A stretch of 64,000 bases of DNA from Aliiroseovarius sp. Its GTDB lineage: Bacteria; Pseudomonadota; Alphaproteobacteria; Rhodobacterales; Rhodobacteraceae. Positions 55,392 to 64,000 of this stretch are shown in pieces (position 1 is the first letter of the stretch; every line of letters starts with the position of its first letter). The position numbers and the translations under genes were made by a program. The notes under the pieces were generated by a model. The model was not told the DNA's origin and did not search any database. It saw nothing but the letters and a program-made list of their open reading frames with translations. The stretch is from assembly GCF_030148435.1 (NCBI RefSeq), contig NZ_JASBTN010000069.1, positions 1-64,000 of the forward strand. Reading direction: 5' to 3'.

Positions 55392-56209
55392 TGCGCGCAG
55401 GGCTGGTCCAGATTACCGCGAGCGATGACCCGGCGGCGAACCTGCCGGGCACGCTTGAGCTGATGCGCGAGGCCGCCGCCGGGGGGGCCGGCTTCGTGCT
55501 GACCCCCGAGGTAACAAACATCGTATCGACCAGCCGCAAGCACCAGGAACGGGTGCTGCATCACGAGGAAGACGACCCGACCCTTGCTGCGCTCTGCGCC
55601 GAGGCCAGGGCGCTGGGCGTCTGGCTGCTGATCGGGTCTCTAGCGCTCAAGACCCATGACCCGGACGGGCGGTTTGCCAATCGCTCTTTCATGGTCAGCC
55701 CGCGCGGGGATATCACCGCGCGCTATGACAAGATCCACATGTTCGATGTGGAAATCAGCGAGACGGAAAGCTACCGCGAAAGTGCCGGCTATCGCCCTGG
55801 GGACCGCGCGGTGCTGACGCGCACCGATTTTGCCACTGTCGGCATGACGATCTGTTACGACATGCGGTTTGCGCATCTGTATCGCCGCCTGGCCCAGGGT
55901 GGCGCCCGGATCCTGACCGTGCCCTCGGCCTTTTCCCCCGTCACCGGCACGGCGCATTGGGAAAGCCTGTTGCGTGCCCGCGCGATCGAGACCGGGTGTT
56001 TCGTCCTCGCGCCAGCCCAATGCGGGCAACACGGACCCAGCCGGGCAACCCATGGTCACAGCCTGGTGGTCTCCCCCTGGGGCGAGATCCTGGCCGACGG
56101 TGGCGACGAGCCTGGCGTCACCCTGGTTGATTTCGACCTCTCGGACGTGGATAAGTCACGCAGGCGCGTACCGTCCCTGACCCATGACCGAGAATTCGAA
56201 GGCCCCTGA
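55391..56209 (+). CDS. Nitrilase-superfamily hydrolase, probable deaminated-glutathione amidase
   Basis: A 272-residue carbon-nitrogen hydrolase with the Glu-Lys-Cys triad: GFVLTPEVTNIV, RYDKIHMFDVEI and VGMTICYDMRFAHLYRRLAQ. The Nit1/Nit2 subgroup repairs deaminated glutathione or cleaves omega-amides. The YDKIHMFDV motif and the direct 1-base coupling to glutaredoxin favour deaminated glutathione amidase; that is inference. The ATG at 55391 overlaps the grxC stop. Confidence 0.88.
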   Translation: MRAGLVQITASDDPAANLPGTLELMREAAAGGAGFVLTPEVTNIVSTSRKHQERVLHHEEDDPTLAALCAEARALGVWLLIGSLALKTHDPDGRFANRSFMVSPRGDITARYDKIHMFDVEISETESYRESAGYRPGDRAVLTRTDFATVGMTICYDMRFAHLYRRLAQGGARILTVPSAFSPVTGTAHWESLLRARAIETGCFVLAPAQCGQHGPSRATHGHSLVVSPWGEILADGGDEPGVTLVDFDLSDVDKSRRRVPSLTHDREFEGP

Positions 56210-56656
56210 ATGTCCGACGATCCCATCGACAGCCTTTCCGTAGCGCTGTTTTCCGAGATGTTCATGGCCGATCAGCTGGCCAAGAGCCGCCTGACCAAGG
56301 CGCTCCCCAAAGGGATGGAGCTCAGCCACTTCTCGGTGCTCAATCACCTGGCGCGGTCCGGGGAGGAAAAAAGCCCGGCCCAGCTGGCCAAGGCCTTTCA
56401 CGTCACCCGCGGGGCGATGACCAATACGCTGAGCAAGCTGGAATGGGCGGGGCATGTACATATCCGCCCCGACTGGGATGACGCGAGGCGCAAGTTTGTC
56501 ACGATCTCGCCCGCCGGACGGGCCGCGCGCGATGCGGCTTTGCAGGCAATCACGCCGATCATTGCCAACATGGTTATCCGTATCGGCCCGGACCGCGTAC
56601 GCCAGGCCCTGCCCGTGCTGCGCGAGATGCGGCTGATGCTGAGCGACCTGGAGTAA
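56210..56656 (+). CDS. MarR family transcriptional regulator
   Basis: A 148-residue winged-helix repressor. GMELSHFSVLNHLARSGEEK, SPAQLAKAFHVTRGAMTNTL and WDDARRKFVTISPAGRAARD are the dimer, recognition-helix and wing segments. It begins immediately after the Nit stop (TGA-ATG). Its ligand and targets are unknown; it may regulate its own operon. Confidence 0.92.
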   Translation: MSDDPIDSLSVALFSEMFMADQLAKSRLTKALPKGMELSHFSVLNHLARSGEEKSPAQLAKAFHVTRGAMTNTLSKLEWAGHVHIRPDWDDARRKFVTISPAGRAARDAALQAITPIIANMVIRIGPDRVRQALPVLREMRLMLSDLE

Positions 56657-56738
56657 GGGCCAAAGCCTCCCGGGGCGCCCGGAATCCGCCCCGGCCCAAC
56701 GGGCGGCAATCCGAAGGCGCAACCGGGTGCCGGGAGCT

Positions 56739-57479
56739 CTACCCCCGCGGTTTCACCGCCGCCGTGACATAGTTCACCGACAGATCCCGGTCCGAGATCG
56801 ACCAGCTCCAGGTGAGCGGGTTGAATACGAACCCCTTGCGGTCCACATTCTCCAACCCCGCCATGCCGATCATGGTCTGCAACTCGTCCGGCGTGATGAA
56901 TTTCGACCATTCATGCGTGCCCTTGGGCAGCCAACGCATGATATGCTCCGCCCCGACAATGGCGACCGCAAAGCTTTTCGGATTGCGGTTGATGGTCGAA
57001 CAGAGAAACAGCCCGCCGGGTTTGACCAGCTGCTGGCAGGCACTCAGGAAGGCCTGCGGGTCGGCAACATGTTCGACGATCTCCATCGCCAGGACCACGT
57101 CGAACTGTTCACCCTCGGCAACCAGCGCCTCGGCCATGGTGCAGCGATAATCGATCTCCAGCCCCATCTGATCGGCATGGACCGAAGCCGTCTTGATATT
57201 TCCCTCGGCCGCATCGGCACCGATCACATCGGCCCCCAGCCGGGCCATCGGCTCCGACAACAGCCCGCCGCCGCAGCCAATGTCCAGGAGCCGCAACCCG
57301 CCAAAGGGTTGGTCATCCGACAGGACCCGGGCGAACTCGGCGGCGATCTGCGCGGTAATGTAATCCAGCCGGACCGGATTCATCATATGCAAGGGCTTGA
57401 ATTTTCCTGTGGGATCCCACCATTCTGCTGCCATGGCCTCGAACTTGGCGACTTCGGCGGGGTCGACGGTGGTTTGCAT
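56739..57479 (-). CDS. ubiG: Ubiquinone biosynthesis O-methyltransferase UbiG
   Basis: A 246-residue SAM methyltransferase acting at two O-methylation steps of ubiquinone synthesis. It has [20 protein letters not shown] at the N-terminus, SAM motif [20 protein letters not shown], and the C-terminal [23 protein letters not shown] (read across the space), all typical. It is divergent from pip across 50 bp. Confidence 0.96.
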   Translation of the reverse strand: MQTTVDPAEVAKFEAMAAEWWDPTGKFKPLHMMNPVRLDYITAQIAAEFARVLSDDQPFGGLRLLDIGCGGGLLSEPMARLGADVIGADAAEGNIKTASVHADQMGLEIDYRCTMAEALVAEGEQFDVVLAMEIVEHVADPQAFLSACQQLVKPGGLFLCSTINRNPKSFAVAIVGAEHIMRWLPKGTHEWSKFITPDELQTMIGMAGLENVDRKGFVFNPLTWSWSISDRDLSVNYVTAAVKPRG

Positions 57480-57529
57480 GCGTCTTCTTTCTGATGGCGG
57501 GTGTTTCGGGCGCGTTATATAGAGATATT

Positions 57530-58519
57530 ATGGACAAGGCCGCAGGAAAAAACAGCGCAGACGCGGAATTATTCCCGCGCATCGAACCCTTCGCCCGGCG
57601 TATGCTGGATGTGGGCGACGGTCACAAGGTCTATTACGAGCAATGCGGCAACCCGGTCGGCATGCCGGTGGTGGTGTTGCACGGCGGGCCGGGTGGCGGC
57701 TGTTCCCCGGCGATGCGGCGGTTTTTCGACCCGGACAAGTATCATATCATCCTTTTCGATCAGCGCGGCTGCGGCCGGTCGCGGCCCCATGCCAGTGTCG
57801 AGGCGAACACGACCTGGGATCTGGTGGCCGATATCGAAAGGATTCGCGCGGCCGTGGGCGTGGATCGCTGGATTGTCTTTGGCGGCAGCTGGGGCGCGAC
57901 GCTTTCACTGATCTATGCCCAGACCCATGCGGATCGGGTCGCCTGGCTGGTGCTGCGCGGGGTCTTTCTGGGCACGCAAGGCGAGCTTGACTGGTTCTAT
58001 GGCGGCGGTGCGGGCAGGTTCTTTCCCGAACTCTGGGCCCGGTTCACGGATCTGATCCCGCAAGAGGAGCATGATGACCTCATCGCCGCCTATCACCGGC
58101 GGCTGTTCAGCGGCGACCGGGTCGAGGAAACCGCCTATGCCAAGGCCTGGGCAGGCTGGGAAAACGCGTTGGCCTCGATCGAAGGCAATGGCGCCATGAT
58201 CGACAGCCCGGCGGAATATGCGCGCGCCTTTGCGCGGCTTGAAAACCACTATTTCGTCAATCGTGTCTTTCTGGATGACAGCCAGCAGGTCCTCGACAAC
58301 ATGCGCGCGATCGCCCATGTGCCCGGTACGATCGTGCAGGGGCGTCACGATATGATCTGCCCCCCCCACACGGCCTGGGCGCTGCACAAATCCTGGCCCA
58401 CCTCGGAGTTCCGCATGGTGCCCAAGGCCGGTCACGCCCTGTCCGAGCCCGGCATTGCCGCCGAATTGGTGCGCACGATGAACCGATTGGCACGGCAGCG
58501 CGCGACCCTTGGGCTATAA
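57530..58519 (+). CDS. pip: Proline iminopeptidase
   Basis: A 329-residue alpha/beta hydrolase that removes N-terminal proline. VVVLHGGPGGGCSPAMRRFF forms the oxyanion loop, LFDQRGCGRSRPHA and FGGSWGATLSLIYAQTH contain the nucleophile Ser, and GRHDMICPP then KAGHALSEPG hold the Asp and His. The ATG at 57530 gives a family-typical start; the ribosome site is weak and the A/T-rich TTATATAG sits only about 13 bases upstream. Confidence 0.94.
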   Translation: MDKAAGKNSADAELFPRIEPFARRMLDVGDGHKVYYEQCGNPVGMPVVVLHGGPGGGCSPAMRRFFDPDKYHIILFDQRGCGRSRPHASVEANTTWDLVADIERIRAAVGVDRWIVFGGSWGATLSLIYAQTHADRVAWLVLRGVFLGTQGELDWFYGGGAGRFFPELWARFTDLIPQEEHDDLIAAYHRRLFSGDRVEETAYAKAWAGWENALASIEGNGAMIDSPAEYARAFARLENHYFVNRVFLDDSQQVLDNMRAIAHVPGTIVQGRHDMICPPHTAWALHKSWPTSEFRMVPKAGHALSEPGIAAELVRTMNRLARQRATLGL

Positions 58520-58624
58520 TCTTCACGCAACCGTGCGCGAATGCGGGCGGCCTGTGCGCCGCTGCCGCTTGAGTGGGGGGCTCCTCCCGTCCAGACTGGA
58601 GTCAGCCAACCCGGGAGGTAAGCC

Positions 58625-59260
58625 ATGACAGACGACAAGATTGCCCCGAAAATCGAAGCGCGCGAAAACGGCCCGCTGATGGTGCGCGGCGTGACGCGGA
58701 TGACCGGTGCCGACGGGCAGCCTGTGGCCTGCAAACCGGTCATGGCGCTCTGTCGCTGCGGGCGCTCCGGCAACAAACCCTTCTGTGACGGTTCCCACAA
58801 GGACGGGTTCTCGGACGCGAAAACCACCCCGGCCGGACGCGACCGGCTGATCGCCTATGAAGGCGCGGAGGCGACGGTTTTCTACAATCCCATGCTGTGC
58901 AGCCACGCCGCTGAATGCGGCCGGCTGGCCGGTCATATCTTCAACCCGGCGCAGAAACCCTGGGTCCAGCCCGACAAGGGCAACGTGGAAGATCTGGCCG
59001 AGGTCATGGCCGCCTGCCCCTCTGGTGCGCTCAGCTTCCGTGGGGCGGATGGTGCCCCCGATCACCGCGTCACGGCGCGGGCCGAGGTCACGGTCGAACC
59101 CAACGGCCCCTATTGGGTGCAGGGTGTCGCGCCGCCCGAATTTCCAACGGGCGACGGGCAGAGCGCCAACAAATATGTGCTCTGCCGCTGCGGCCTGTCG
59201 GGCAACAAACCCTTCTGCGATGGTTCCCACCGGGATGCGGGTTGGAAAAGCGGCGACTGA
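58625..59260 (+). CDS. Double CDGSH iron-sulfur protein with central Fer4_19-like domain
   Basis: A 211-residue protein. Two CDGSH motifs are complete: CRCGRSGNKPFCDGSH (Cys43, Cys45, Cys54, His58) and CRCGLSGNKPFCDGSH (Cys187, Cys189, Cys198, His202), each able to bind a 2Fe-2S cluster with one His ligand. Between them FYNPMLCSHAAECGRLAGH and VMAACPSGALSF resemble the Fer4_19 divergent cluster domain. It is probably a cytoplasmic electron-transfer or cluster-transfer protein. GGGAGGT lies before the ATG. The methyltransferase gene follows by 36 bases. Confidence 0.9.
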   Translation: MTDDKIAPKIEARENGPLMVRGVTRMTGADGQPVACKPVMALCRCGRSGNKPFCDGSHKDGFSDAKTTPAGRDRLIAYEGAEATVFYNPMLCSHAAECGRLAGHIFNPAQKPWVQPDKGNVEDLAEVMAACPSGALSFRGADGAPDHRVTARAEVTVEPNGPYWVQGVAPPEFPTGDGQSANKYVLCRCGLSGNKPFCDGSHRDAGWKSGD

Positions 59261-59296
59261 CCCCATATGGCTGGAGAGTTGCCGCGAGGGATTTTC

Positions 59297-59911
59297 ATGA
59301 CCGATGCCACCCGTTTCTGGGACAAGATTGCCCCGAAATACGCCAGGCGAGCCGTTGGCGACATGGCGTCCTATGAATACAAGCTGAACCGGACCCGGGC
59401 CCATATGCGACCCGACATGAATGTGCTGGAGTTCGCCTGCGGCACCGGCACCACCGCGCTGCATCACGCGCCCCACGTGGCCAGCTACCGCGCCGTCGAT
59501 ATCTCGCCCGAGATGATCCGCATTGCCCGCGCCAAGGACGGGGCCGAGCGGGTTGGGTTCGAGGTTGCCGATTTCGATACGCTGGAGATCGCACCGGAAA
59601 GCCTCGACATGATCCAGGCTCATTCGATTCTGCATCTGCTGCCCGACCCGCCGGCCAGCATCGCCAAAGTGCACACCAGCCTGAAACCCGGCGGGCTCTT
59701 CGTTAGTTCGACCAGTTGTCTGGGTTATGCCTGGTGGCTCAAACCCATCGTCCGGGTTGGCCACGCGCTGGGCAAACTCCCGGCGCTGAGCTGGTTCACC
59801 GAAGATGATCTGCGCGGGATGCTGGTGTCTCACGGGTTCGAGATCATCGAGGACTGGCAGCCGAAAGGGTCGATGAAGGCCCTGTTCCTGGTTGCCCGCA
59901 AATCCGGGTAG
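59297..59911 (+). CDS. Class I SAM-dependent methyltransferase, unknown substrate
   Basis: About 204 residues. It begins MTDATRFWDKIAPKYARRAV, the usual UbiE/Methyltransf_11-like start, with SAM motif VLEFACGTGTTALHHAPHVA and HTSLKPGGLFVSSTSCLG. The ATG at 59297 follows GAGGG by 6 bases. It is probably cotranscribed with the CDGSH gene. Substrate is unknown; the N-terminus resembles lipid and quinone methyltransferases. Confidence 0.88.
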   Translation: MTDATRFWDKIAPKYARRAVGDMASYEYKLNRTRAHMRPDMNVLEFACGTGTTALHHAPHVASYRAVDISPEMIRIARAKDGAERVGFEVADFDTLEIAPESLDMIQAHSILHLLPDPPASIAKVHTSLKPGGLFVSSTSCLGYAWWLKPIVRVGHALGKLPALSWFTEDDLRGMLVSHGFEIIEDWQPKGSMKALFLVARKSG

Positions 59912-59944
59912 TCCCGTCTTGCAAAGAGGAATCACCCATCCCCC

Positions 59945-59973
59945 TTGCATCCGCCCCTTTTCCTCTCTATATG
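59945..59973 (+). promoter_or_regulatory. Promoter of the rimP-nusA-infB operon
   Basis: TTGCAT (59945-59950) and TATATG (59968-59973) are separated by exactly 17 bases, a good sigma-70 match. Transcription would begin near 59980, giving a leader of about 100 bases before rimP. Confidence 0.65.
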
Positions 59974-60030
59974 ACCAATCAACAGCGAAGGCGCTGGGGT
60001 CCACACCCGGAGCCTCACCGGAAACACCGA

Positions 60031-60052
60031 CGGGCCGCTGGCCCGTTTTTTT
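60031..60052 (+). terminator. Attenuator-like intrinsic terminator in the rimP leader
   Basis: The stem CGGGCC-GCT-GGCCCG (60031-60045) is followed by seven T residues. It lies between the promoter at 59945 and the rimP start at 60080. Smaller leader hairpins AGCG-AAGG-CGCT and GGGT-CCAC-ACCC precede it. It could stop most transcripts before the operon unless antitermination occurs. Confidence 0.75.
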
Positions 60053-60079
60053 GTGCCCAATACAAGGCCTGCAAGACAC

Positions 60080-60664
60080 ATGACCGACCTGGTTGCCAAA
60101 GCCGCCATTGACCGCAAGCTGGCCGATATTCTGCGCCCCGTGATCGAGGGCATGGGGTATGAGCTGGTGCGCCTGCGCCTGATGGGTGGCAATACGCCCA
60201 CGCTTCAGATCATGGCCGAGAAACCCGAGGGCGGGATCGAGGTCGATGATCTGGCCGAGATCAACACCGCCGTTTCGGCCACGCTGGACGTCGAGGACCC
60301 GATTGAGGATAATTACAACCTCGAGGTCTCCTCGCCCGGAATCGACCGCCCGCTGACGCGGTTCAAGGATTTCGACGACTGGAGCGGCTATGTCGCCAAG
60401 CTCGAAACCGCCGAGCTGATCGACGGGCGCAAGCGCTTCAAGGGCACGCTTGCCGGCACCGAGGGTGACGAGGTGCTGATCGAGATCGACAACCAGGGCG
60501 AGGCCGTGACCATCGGCCTGACCTTCGACCTTCTGGCCGAGGCCAAGCTGGTCATGACCGACGAGCTGATCACCGAGATGCTGCGCCAGCGCAAGGCGGC
60601 GGGGCAGATCGACGAAACGCAATTTGACGAAATTCAGGAAATCACCGGTTCCGAGGAGGACTGA
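60080..60664 (+). CDS. rimP: Ribosome maturation factor RimP
   Basis: About 194 residues, needed for 30S subunit maturation. It has [40 protein letters not shown] and [11 protein letters not shown], family signatures. The ATG at 60080 is used; its ribosome site is weak (AAGG 13 bases upstream). nusA follows 2 bases after its stop. Confidence 0.96.
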   Translation: MTDLVAKAAIDRKLADILRPVIEGMGYELVRLRLMGGNTPTLQIMAEKPEGGIEVDDLAEINTAVSATLDVEDPIEDNYNLEVSSPGIDRPLTRFKDFDDWSGYVAKLETAELIDGRKRFKGTLAGTEGDEVLIEIDNQGEAVTIGLTFDLLAEAKLVMTDELITEMLRQRKAAGQIDETQFDEIQEITGSEED

Positions 60665-60666
60665 CG

Positions 60667-62316
60667 ATGGCAATCACTTCCGCAAACCAGCTGGAGCTTT
60701 TGCAAACCGCCGAGGCCGTGGCCCGCGAAAAGATGATCGACCCCGGTCTGGTCATCGAGGCGATGGAAGAAAGCCTGGCGCGTGCCGCCAAGAGCCGCTA
60801 CGGCGCAGAGATGGACATTCGCGTCTCGATCGACCGCAAGACCGGCCGCGCGACCTTTACCCGCGTGCGCACCGTGGTCGAGGATGAGGAGCTGGAGAAC
60901 TACCAGGCCGAATTCACCGTCGAACAGGCGAAACAGTATATGGACGACCCGAAGGTTGGCGACGTCTACACCGAAGAAGTCCCGCCGGTCGAAATGGGCC
61001 GTATCGCCGCTCAGAGCGCCAAGCAGGTGATCCTGCAGAAGGTGCGCGAAGCCGAACGGGACCGCCAGTTCGAGGAATTCAAGGACCGCGCCGGCACCAT
61101 CATCAACGGTCAGGTCAAGCGCGAGGAATACGGCAACGTCATCGTCGACGTGGGCGCCGGCGAAGCCATCCTGCGCCGCAACGAGAAGTTCGGCCGCGAA
61201 AGCTATCGCCCGAACGACCGTATCCGCTGCTTCGTCAAGGATGTGCGCCGCGAGACCCGCGGCCCGCAGATCTTCCTCAGCCGCACCGCGCCGGAATTCA
61301 TGGCCGAGCTGTTCAAGATGGAAGTGCCGGAAATCTATGACGGCATCATCGAGATCAAGGCGGTGGCCCGTGACCCGGGTTCGCGCGCCAAGATTGCGGT
61401 GATTTCCTATGACAACTCGATCGACCCGGTCGGCGCCTGCGTCGGTATGCGCGGATCGCGCGTGCAGGCCGTGGTGAACGAGCTGCAGGGCGAAAAGATC
61501 GACATCATTCCGTGGAACGAGGATACTCCGACCTTCCTGGTGAATGCGCTGCAGCCGGCCGAAGTGTCGAAGGTCGTTCTGGACGAGGACGCCGAGCGTA
61601 TCGAAGTCGTCGTGCCGGACGAGCAGCTGTCGCTGGCGATCGGCCGTCGCGGTCAGAACGTGCGTCTGGCCAGCCAGCTGACCGGCCTGGACATCGACAT
61701 CATGACCGAGGCCGAGGAAAGCGAGCGCCGTCAGAAGGAATTCGCCGAGCGCACCCAGCTGTTCATGGACACGCTGGATCTGGACGAGTTCTTTGCCCAG
61801 TTGCTGGTGGCCGAAGGCTTTACCAACCTCGAAGAGGTCGCCTATGTCGAGCAGGACGAGCTTCTGGTGATCGACGGTGTCGATGAAGGCACCGCCGAAG
61901 AGCTGCAGGCCCGCGCCCGCGACTTCATCGACGAGCAGAACCGCAAGGCGATCGAACGCGCCCAGGAGCTGGGTGTGCAGGACAGCCTGTTCAGCTTCGA
62001 AGGCCTGACCCCGCAGATGATCCAGGCTCTGGCCGAGGACGGGGTTCTTTCGCTGGAGGATTTCGCCACCTGTGCCGACTGGGAACTGGCCGGCGGCTGG
62101 ACCTCGCAGAACGGCGAGCGTGTGAAGGACGACGGTGTGCTGGAGCCCTTTGGCATCAGCCTCGAAGAAGCGCAGACCCTGGTCATGACCGCTCGGGTCA
62201 TGCTGGGCTGGGTCGACCTGGCCGATCTGGAAGCCGACGCCGAGGAAGGTGAAGAAGGCGAGGCAGTCGACGGCGAAGAAGTTACCGACGCACTGACCGG
62301 GGAGGCCGGGGCCTGA
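60667..62316 (+). CDS. nusA: Transcription termination/antitermination factor NusA
   Basis: A 549-residue NusA. The N-terminal RNA polymerase-binding domain is followed by S1 ([20 protein letters not shown]), KH1/KH2 ([39 protein letters not shown]) and C-terminal helix-hairpin-helix repeats ([20 protein letters not shown]), ending in an acidic tail. GAGGAGG precedes the start. NusA is a natural candidate to control its own leader terminator. Confidence 0.97.
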   Translation: MAITSANQLELLQTAEAVAREKMIDPGLVIEAMEESLARAAKSRYGAEMDIRVSIDRKTGRATFTRVRTVVEDEELENYQAEFTVEQAKQYMDDPKVGDVYTEEVPPVEMGRIAAQSAKQVILQKVREAERDRQFEEFKDRAGTIINGQVKREEYGNVIVDVGAGEAILRRNEKFGRESYRPNDRIRCFVKDVRRETRGPQIFLSRTAPEFMAELFKMEVPEIYDGIIEIKAVARDPGSRAKIAVISYDNSIDPVGACVGMRGSRVQAVVNELQGEKIDIIPWNEDTPTFLVNALQPAEVSKVVLDEDAERIEVVVPDEQLSLAIGRRGQNVRLASQLTGLDIDIMTEAEESERRQKEFAERTQLFMDTLDLDEFFAQLLVAEGFTNLEEVAYVEQDELLVIDGVDEGTAEELQARARDFIDEQNRKAIERAQELGVQDSLFSFEGLTPQMIQALAEDGVLSLEDFATCADWELAGGWTSQNGERVKDDGVLEPFGISLEEAQTLVMTARVMLGWVDLADLEADAEEGEEGEAVDGEEVTDALTGEAGA

Positions 62317-62339
62317 CCCCAGGCCTCGGAGCAAGCGCC

Positions 62340-62978
62340 ATGACGCGCGGGGGTCAGAAATCGCGAGCGGACGAGCCCGAACGGCGCTGCATCGCGACCG
62401 GAGAGACTCAGCCGCGCGCTGGGCTGATCCGCTTCGTGGTCGGGCCCGACGATCAGGTGGTGCCTGACCTGTTGGGCAAGCTGCCGGGCCGCGGCATCTG
62501 GGTCTCGGCCGACCGCAAGGCGCTTGAGAAAGCCGTGGCGAAAGGTCTGTTTTCGCGCGGAGCAAAGCGTAAGGTCTCGGTCCCTGAGGGGCTGGTCGAG
62601 GACCTGGAAAAGGCGCTGGCGGATCGGGTGGTGCACCTGGTCAGTCTGGCGCGAAAGGCCGGCCAGGCTGTGGCCGGCTATGAGAAAGTGAAAGACTGGC
62701 TGATGAAGGATCAGGCGAAAGTGCTGATCCAGGCCAGCGATGGTTCGGAGCGCGGGAAATCCAAGCTCCGCCCCCCCCCGGGACGGGACTGTTTCATTGG
62801 CGTTTTGACCGCGAATGAATTGGGTTTGGCTTTCGGGCGGGAAAATGTGATACATGGCGCGCTCGCCGCTGGCGGTTTGACCTCTCGTGTAGTAGAGGAA
62901 GCCGCAAAGCTGCGAGGCTTGCGCGCGCAAGAGGATGTCGGCGCAAATCGGCGCCGGAAAGGTACGAAGACCAGATGA
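62340..62978 (+). CDS. YlxR/L7Ae-like RNA-binding protein
   Basis: A 212-residue fusion of two RNA-binding units. The N-terminal YlxR (DUF448) domain has ERRCIATGETQPRAGLIRFV and GKLPGRGIWVSADRKALEKA. The C-terminal L7Ae-like domain has LVSLARKAGQAVAGYEKVKD and GVLTANELGLAFGRENVIHG. Alphaproteobacteria commonly place it between nusA and infB. It overlaps infB by 4 bases (ATGA). Confidence 0.93.
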   Translation: MTRGGQKSRADEPERRCIATGETQPRAGLIRFVVGPDDQVVPDLLGKLPGRGIWVSADRKALEKAVAKGLFSRGAKRKVSVPEGLVEDLEKALADRVVHLVSLARKAGQAVAGYEKVKDWLMKDQAKVLIQASDGSERGKSKLRPPPGRDCFIGVLTANELGLAFGRENVIHGALAAGGLTSRVVEEAAKLRGLRAQEDVGANRRRKGTKTR

Positions 62979-64000
62979 GCGAAAATGACGGCAAAAAGAC
63001 CCTGGGGATCCGTGGCAACCGCCCGGGTCAGGTGAAGCAGAGCTTCTCCCACGGACGGACGAACAAGGTTGTGGTCGAAACCAAACGCAAGCCCCGCGTT
63101 GTGGTGCCCAAGCCCGGTACGGCTTCGGCAGCGAAAGCGGCGGGTGCCAAGGGTGGACCCGCCAAGGGGGATCCCTCGAAACGTCCCGCCGGGATTTCGG
63201 ACGCCGAAATGGAGCGCCGCCTGAAGGCGCTGCAGGCCGCCAAGGCCCGCGAGGTCGAAGAGGCCGCCAAGCGTGCTGCGGAAGAGAAATCCCGCGAGGA
63301 GGCGCGCGCCCGTCGCCGTGCCGAGGCCGAGGCCAAGGAACGCGAGGAACGCGAACGCGAAGCCGCGCTGAAGGCGAAGGCCGAGGAAGAAGAGCGCAAG
63401 AAGCGCGAAGCTGAAGAGGCCAAGGTCCGCGAAAAGGCCGCCAAGGCTCAGCCCGCGCCCGATCCGGCTGCCGCACAGGCGGCCGAGGCCCGTGGCACCG
63501 GCAAATCCTCGTCCGCGCCGCGCAAGACGGACCGCAACGAACGCGACCAGAAACAGACCCGCGGCAAGGGCAGCCGGGACGACAACCGTCGCTCGGGCAA
63601 GCTGACCGTGAACCAGGCGCTGCGTGGCGGTGAAGGCGGGCGGCATCGCTCGGTCGCCGCGATGAAGCGCAAGCAGGACCGCCTGCGCCAGAAGGCCATG
63701 GGCGGCGCCGAGCCGCGCGAAAAGGTCGTGCGCGACGTGCAGGTGCCCGAGGCCATCGTGGTGTCGGAACTGGCCAACCGCATGGCCGAACGCGTGGCCG
63801 ACGTGATCAAGTCGCTCATGAACATGGGCATGATGATCACGCAGAACCAGTCGATCGACCAGGATACTGCCGAACTGATCATCGAGGAATTCGGCCACAA
63901 GATCGTGCGCGTTTCGGACGCCGACGTCGAGGACGTGATCGATAGCGTCGAGGACAAGGACGAAGACCTGGAGCCGCGCCCCCCCGTGATCACCATCATG
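62975..64000 (+). CDS. infB: Translation initiation factor IF-2 (5' part, truncated by window end)
   Basis: An open frame of 342 codons to the window edge with no stop. It begins MSENDGKKTLGIRGNRPGQV, then the Lys/Glu/Ala/Arg-rich coiled IF2-associated region (EEAAKRAAEEKSREEARARR), then the IF2_N fold with AIVVSELANRMAERVADVIK and MNMGMMITQNQSIDQDTAEL. The GTPase domain lies beyond the edge. The start overlaps the YlxR-like gene, so rimP-nusA-ylxR-infB is one operon. Confidence 0.96.
   Translation, partial: MSENDGKKTLGIRGNRPGQVKQSFSHGRTNKVVVETKRKPRVVVPKPGTASAAKAAGAKGGPAKGDPSKRPAGISDAEMERRLKALQAAKAREVEEAAKRAAEEKSREEARARRRAEAEAKEREEREREAALKAKAEEEERKKREAEEAKVREKAAKAQPAPDPAAAQAAEARGTGKSSSAPRKTDRNERDQKQTRGKGSRDDNRRSGKLTVNQALRGGEGGRHRSVAAMKRKQDRLRQKAMGGAEPREKVVRDVQVPEAIVVSELANRMAERVADVIKSLMNMGMMITQNQSIDQDTAELIIEEFGHKIVRVSDADVEDVIDSVEDKDEDLEPRPPVITIM

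Noticed and set aside
58515-58520. TATAAT at the end of pip as the -10 of the CDGSH gene
   Set aside because: No acceptable -35 hexamer lies 16-18 bases upstream, and the match falls on the pip stop codon.
58523-62565. Two long minus-strand frames (716 and 643 codons) opposite the CDGSH, methyltransferase, rimP and nusA genes
   Set aside because: The plus-strand genes are clearly conserved; the antisense translations lack domains and ribosome sites.

Overview
The window is G+C-rich alphaproteobacterial chromosome, most likely from a Rhodobacteraceae (Roseobacter-group) bacterium. The evidence is conserved gene orders (tsaE-amgK-murU-addB-addA-trxA; rph-rdgB-hemW; mnmE-mnmG-rsmG-parA-parB; maf-aroE-coaE-dnaQ; rimP-nusA-ylxR-infB), AddAB instead of RecBCD, an NDUFAF5-like methyltransferase, HemJ and TimA. 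I see no phage, transposon, CRISPR array, tRNA or rRNA. It is core genome, and most genes overlap or nearly touch.

Layout. 1-8.4 kb: peptidoglycan-sugar recycling kinase and uridylyltransferase (AmgK, MurU), AddB/AddA recombination nuclease and thioredoxin. 8.4-10.6 kb: envelope cluster with a small membrane protein, two L,D-transpeptidases and a CAP-domain lipoprotein. 10.6-15.1 kb: RNA methyltransferase, CCA-adding enzyme, two Nudix hydrolases and Hsp33. 15.1-16.9 kb: a divergent response-regulator/PP2C-phosphatase and HPt pair around an exact TTAA-N7-TTAA (CtrA-type) motif. 16.9-25.6 kb: metabolism (IlvA, ArgG, class IV aminotransferase, PfkB kinase, malic enzyme), a glycine-repeat exported protein and a sulfotransferase-like protein. 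25.8-33.8 kb: GalE, MutS, GrpE/HrcA, RNase PH, RdgB and HemW.

33.8-44.4 kb is the origin region. parB, parA, rsmG, mnmG, mnmE, rho and hemJ all run leftward and maf, aroE, coaE and dnaQ all run rightward from one 411-bp gap (41208-41618). The gap is the only gene-free stretch over 300 bp. It has an A/T-rich purine tract, several DnaA-box-like 9-mers and three evenly spaced GTTAAAC/GTTTAAAC motifs. Three perfect 16-bp parS palindromes lie 3-5.5 kb to its left, two of them inside coding sequence. I infer this is the chromosomal oriC with its parABS segregation locus.

44.4-64 kb: SecB, Idi, FxsA, TimA, MltA, Smr protein, DUF900 lipoprotein, HslUV, a GT-B-like protein, ferrochelatase, NDUFAF5-like protein, ComF-GrxC-Nit-MarR, UbiG, Pip, a double CDGSH protein and a methyltransferase. 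Last comes the rimP-nusA-ylxR-infB operon, preceded by a promoter, a leader and an attenuator-like terminator; infB runs off the window.

Other structure: two copies of a dispersed intergenic repeat with a G/C stem-loop (29546, 52402), and seven tail-to-tail gene pairs whose coding ends overlap. No wholly new multi-gene system is evident. The best leads are the origin architecture, the CtrA-box PP2C/HPt module and the rimP leader.
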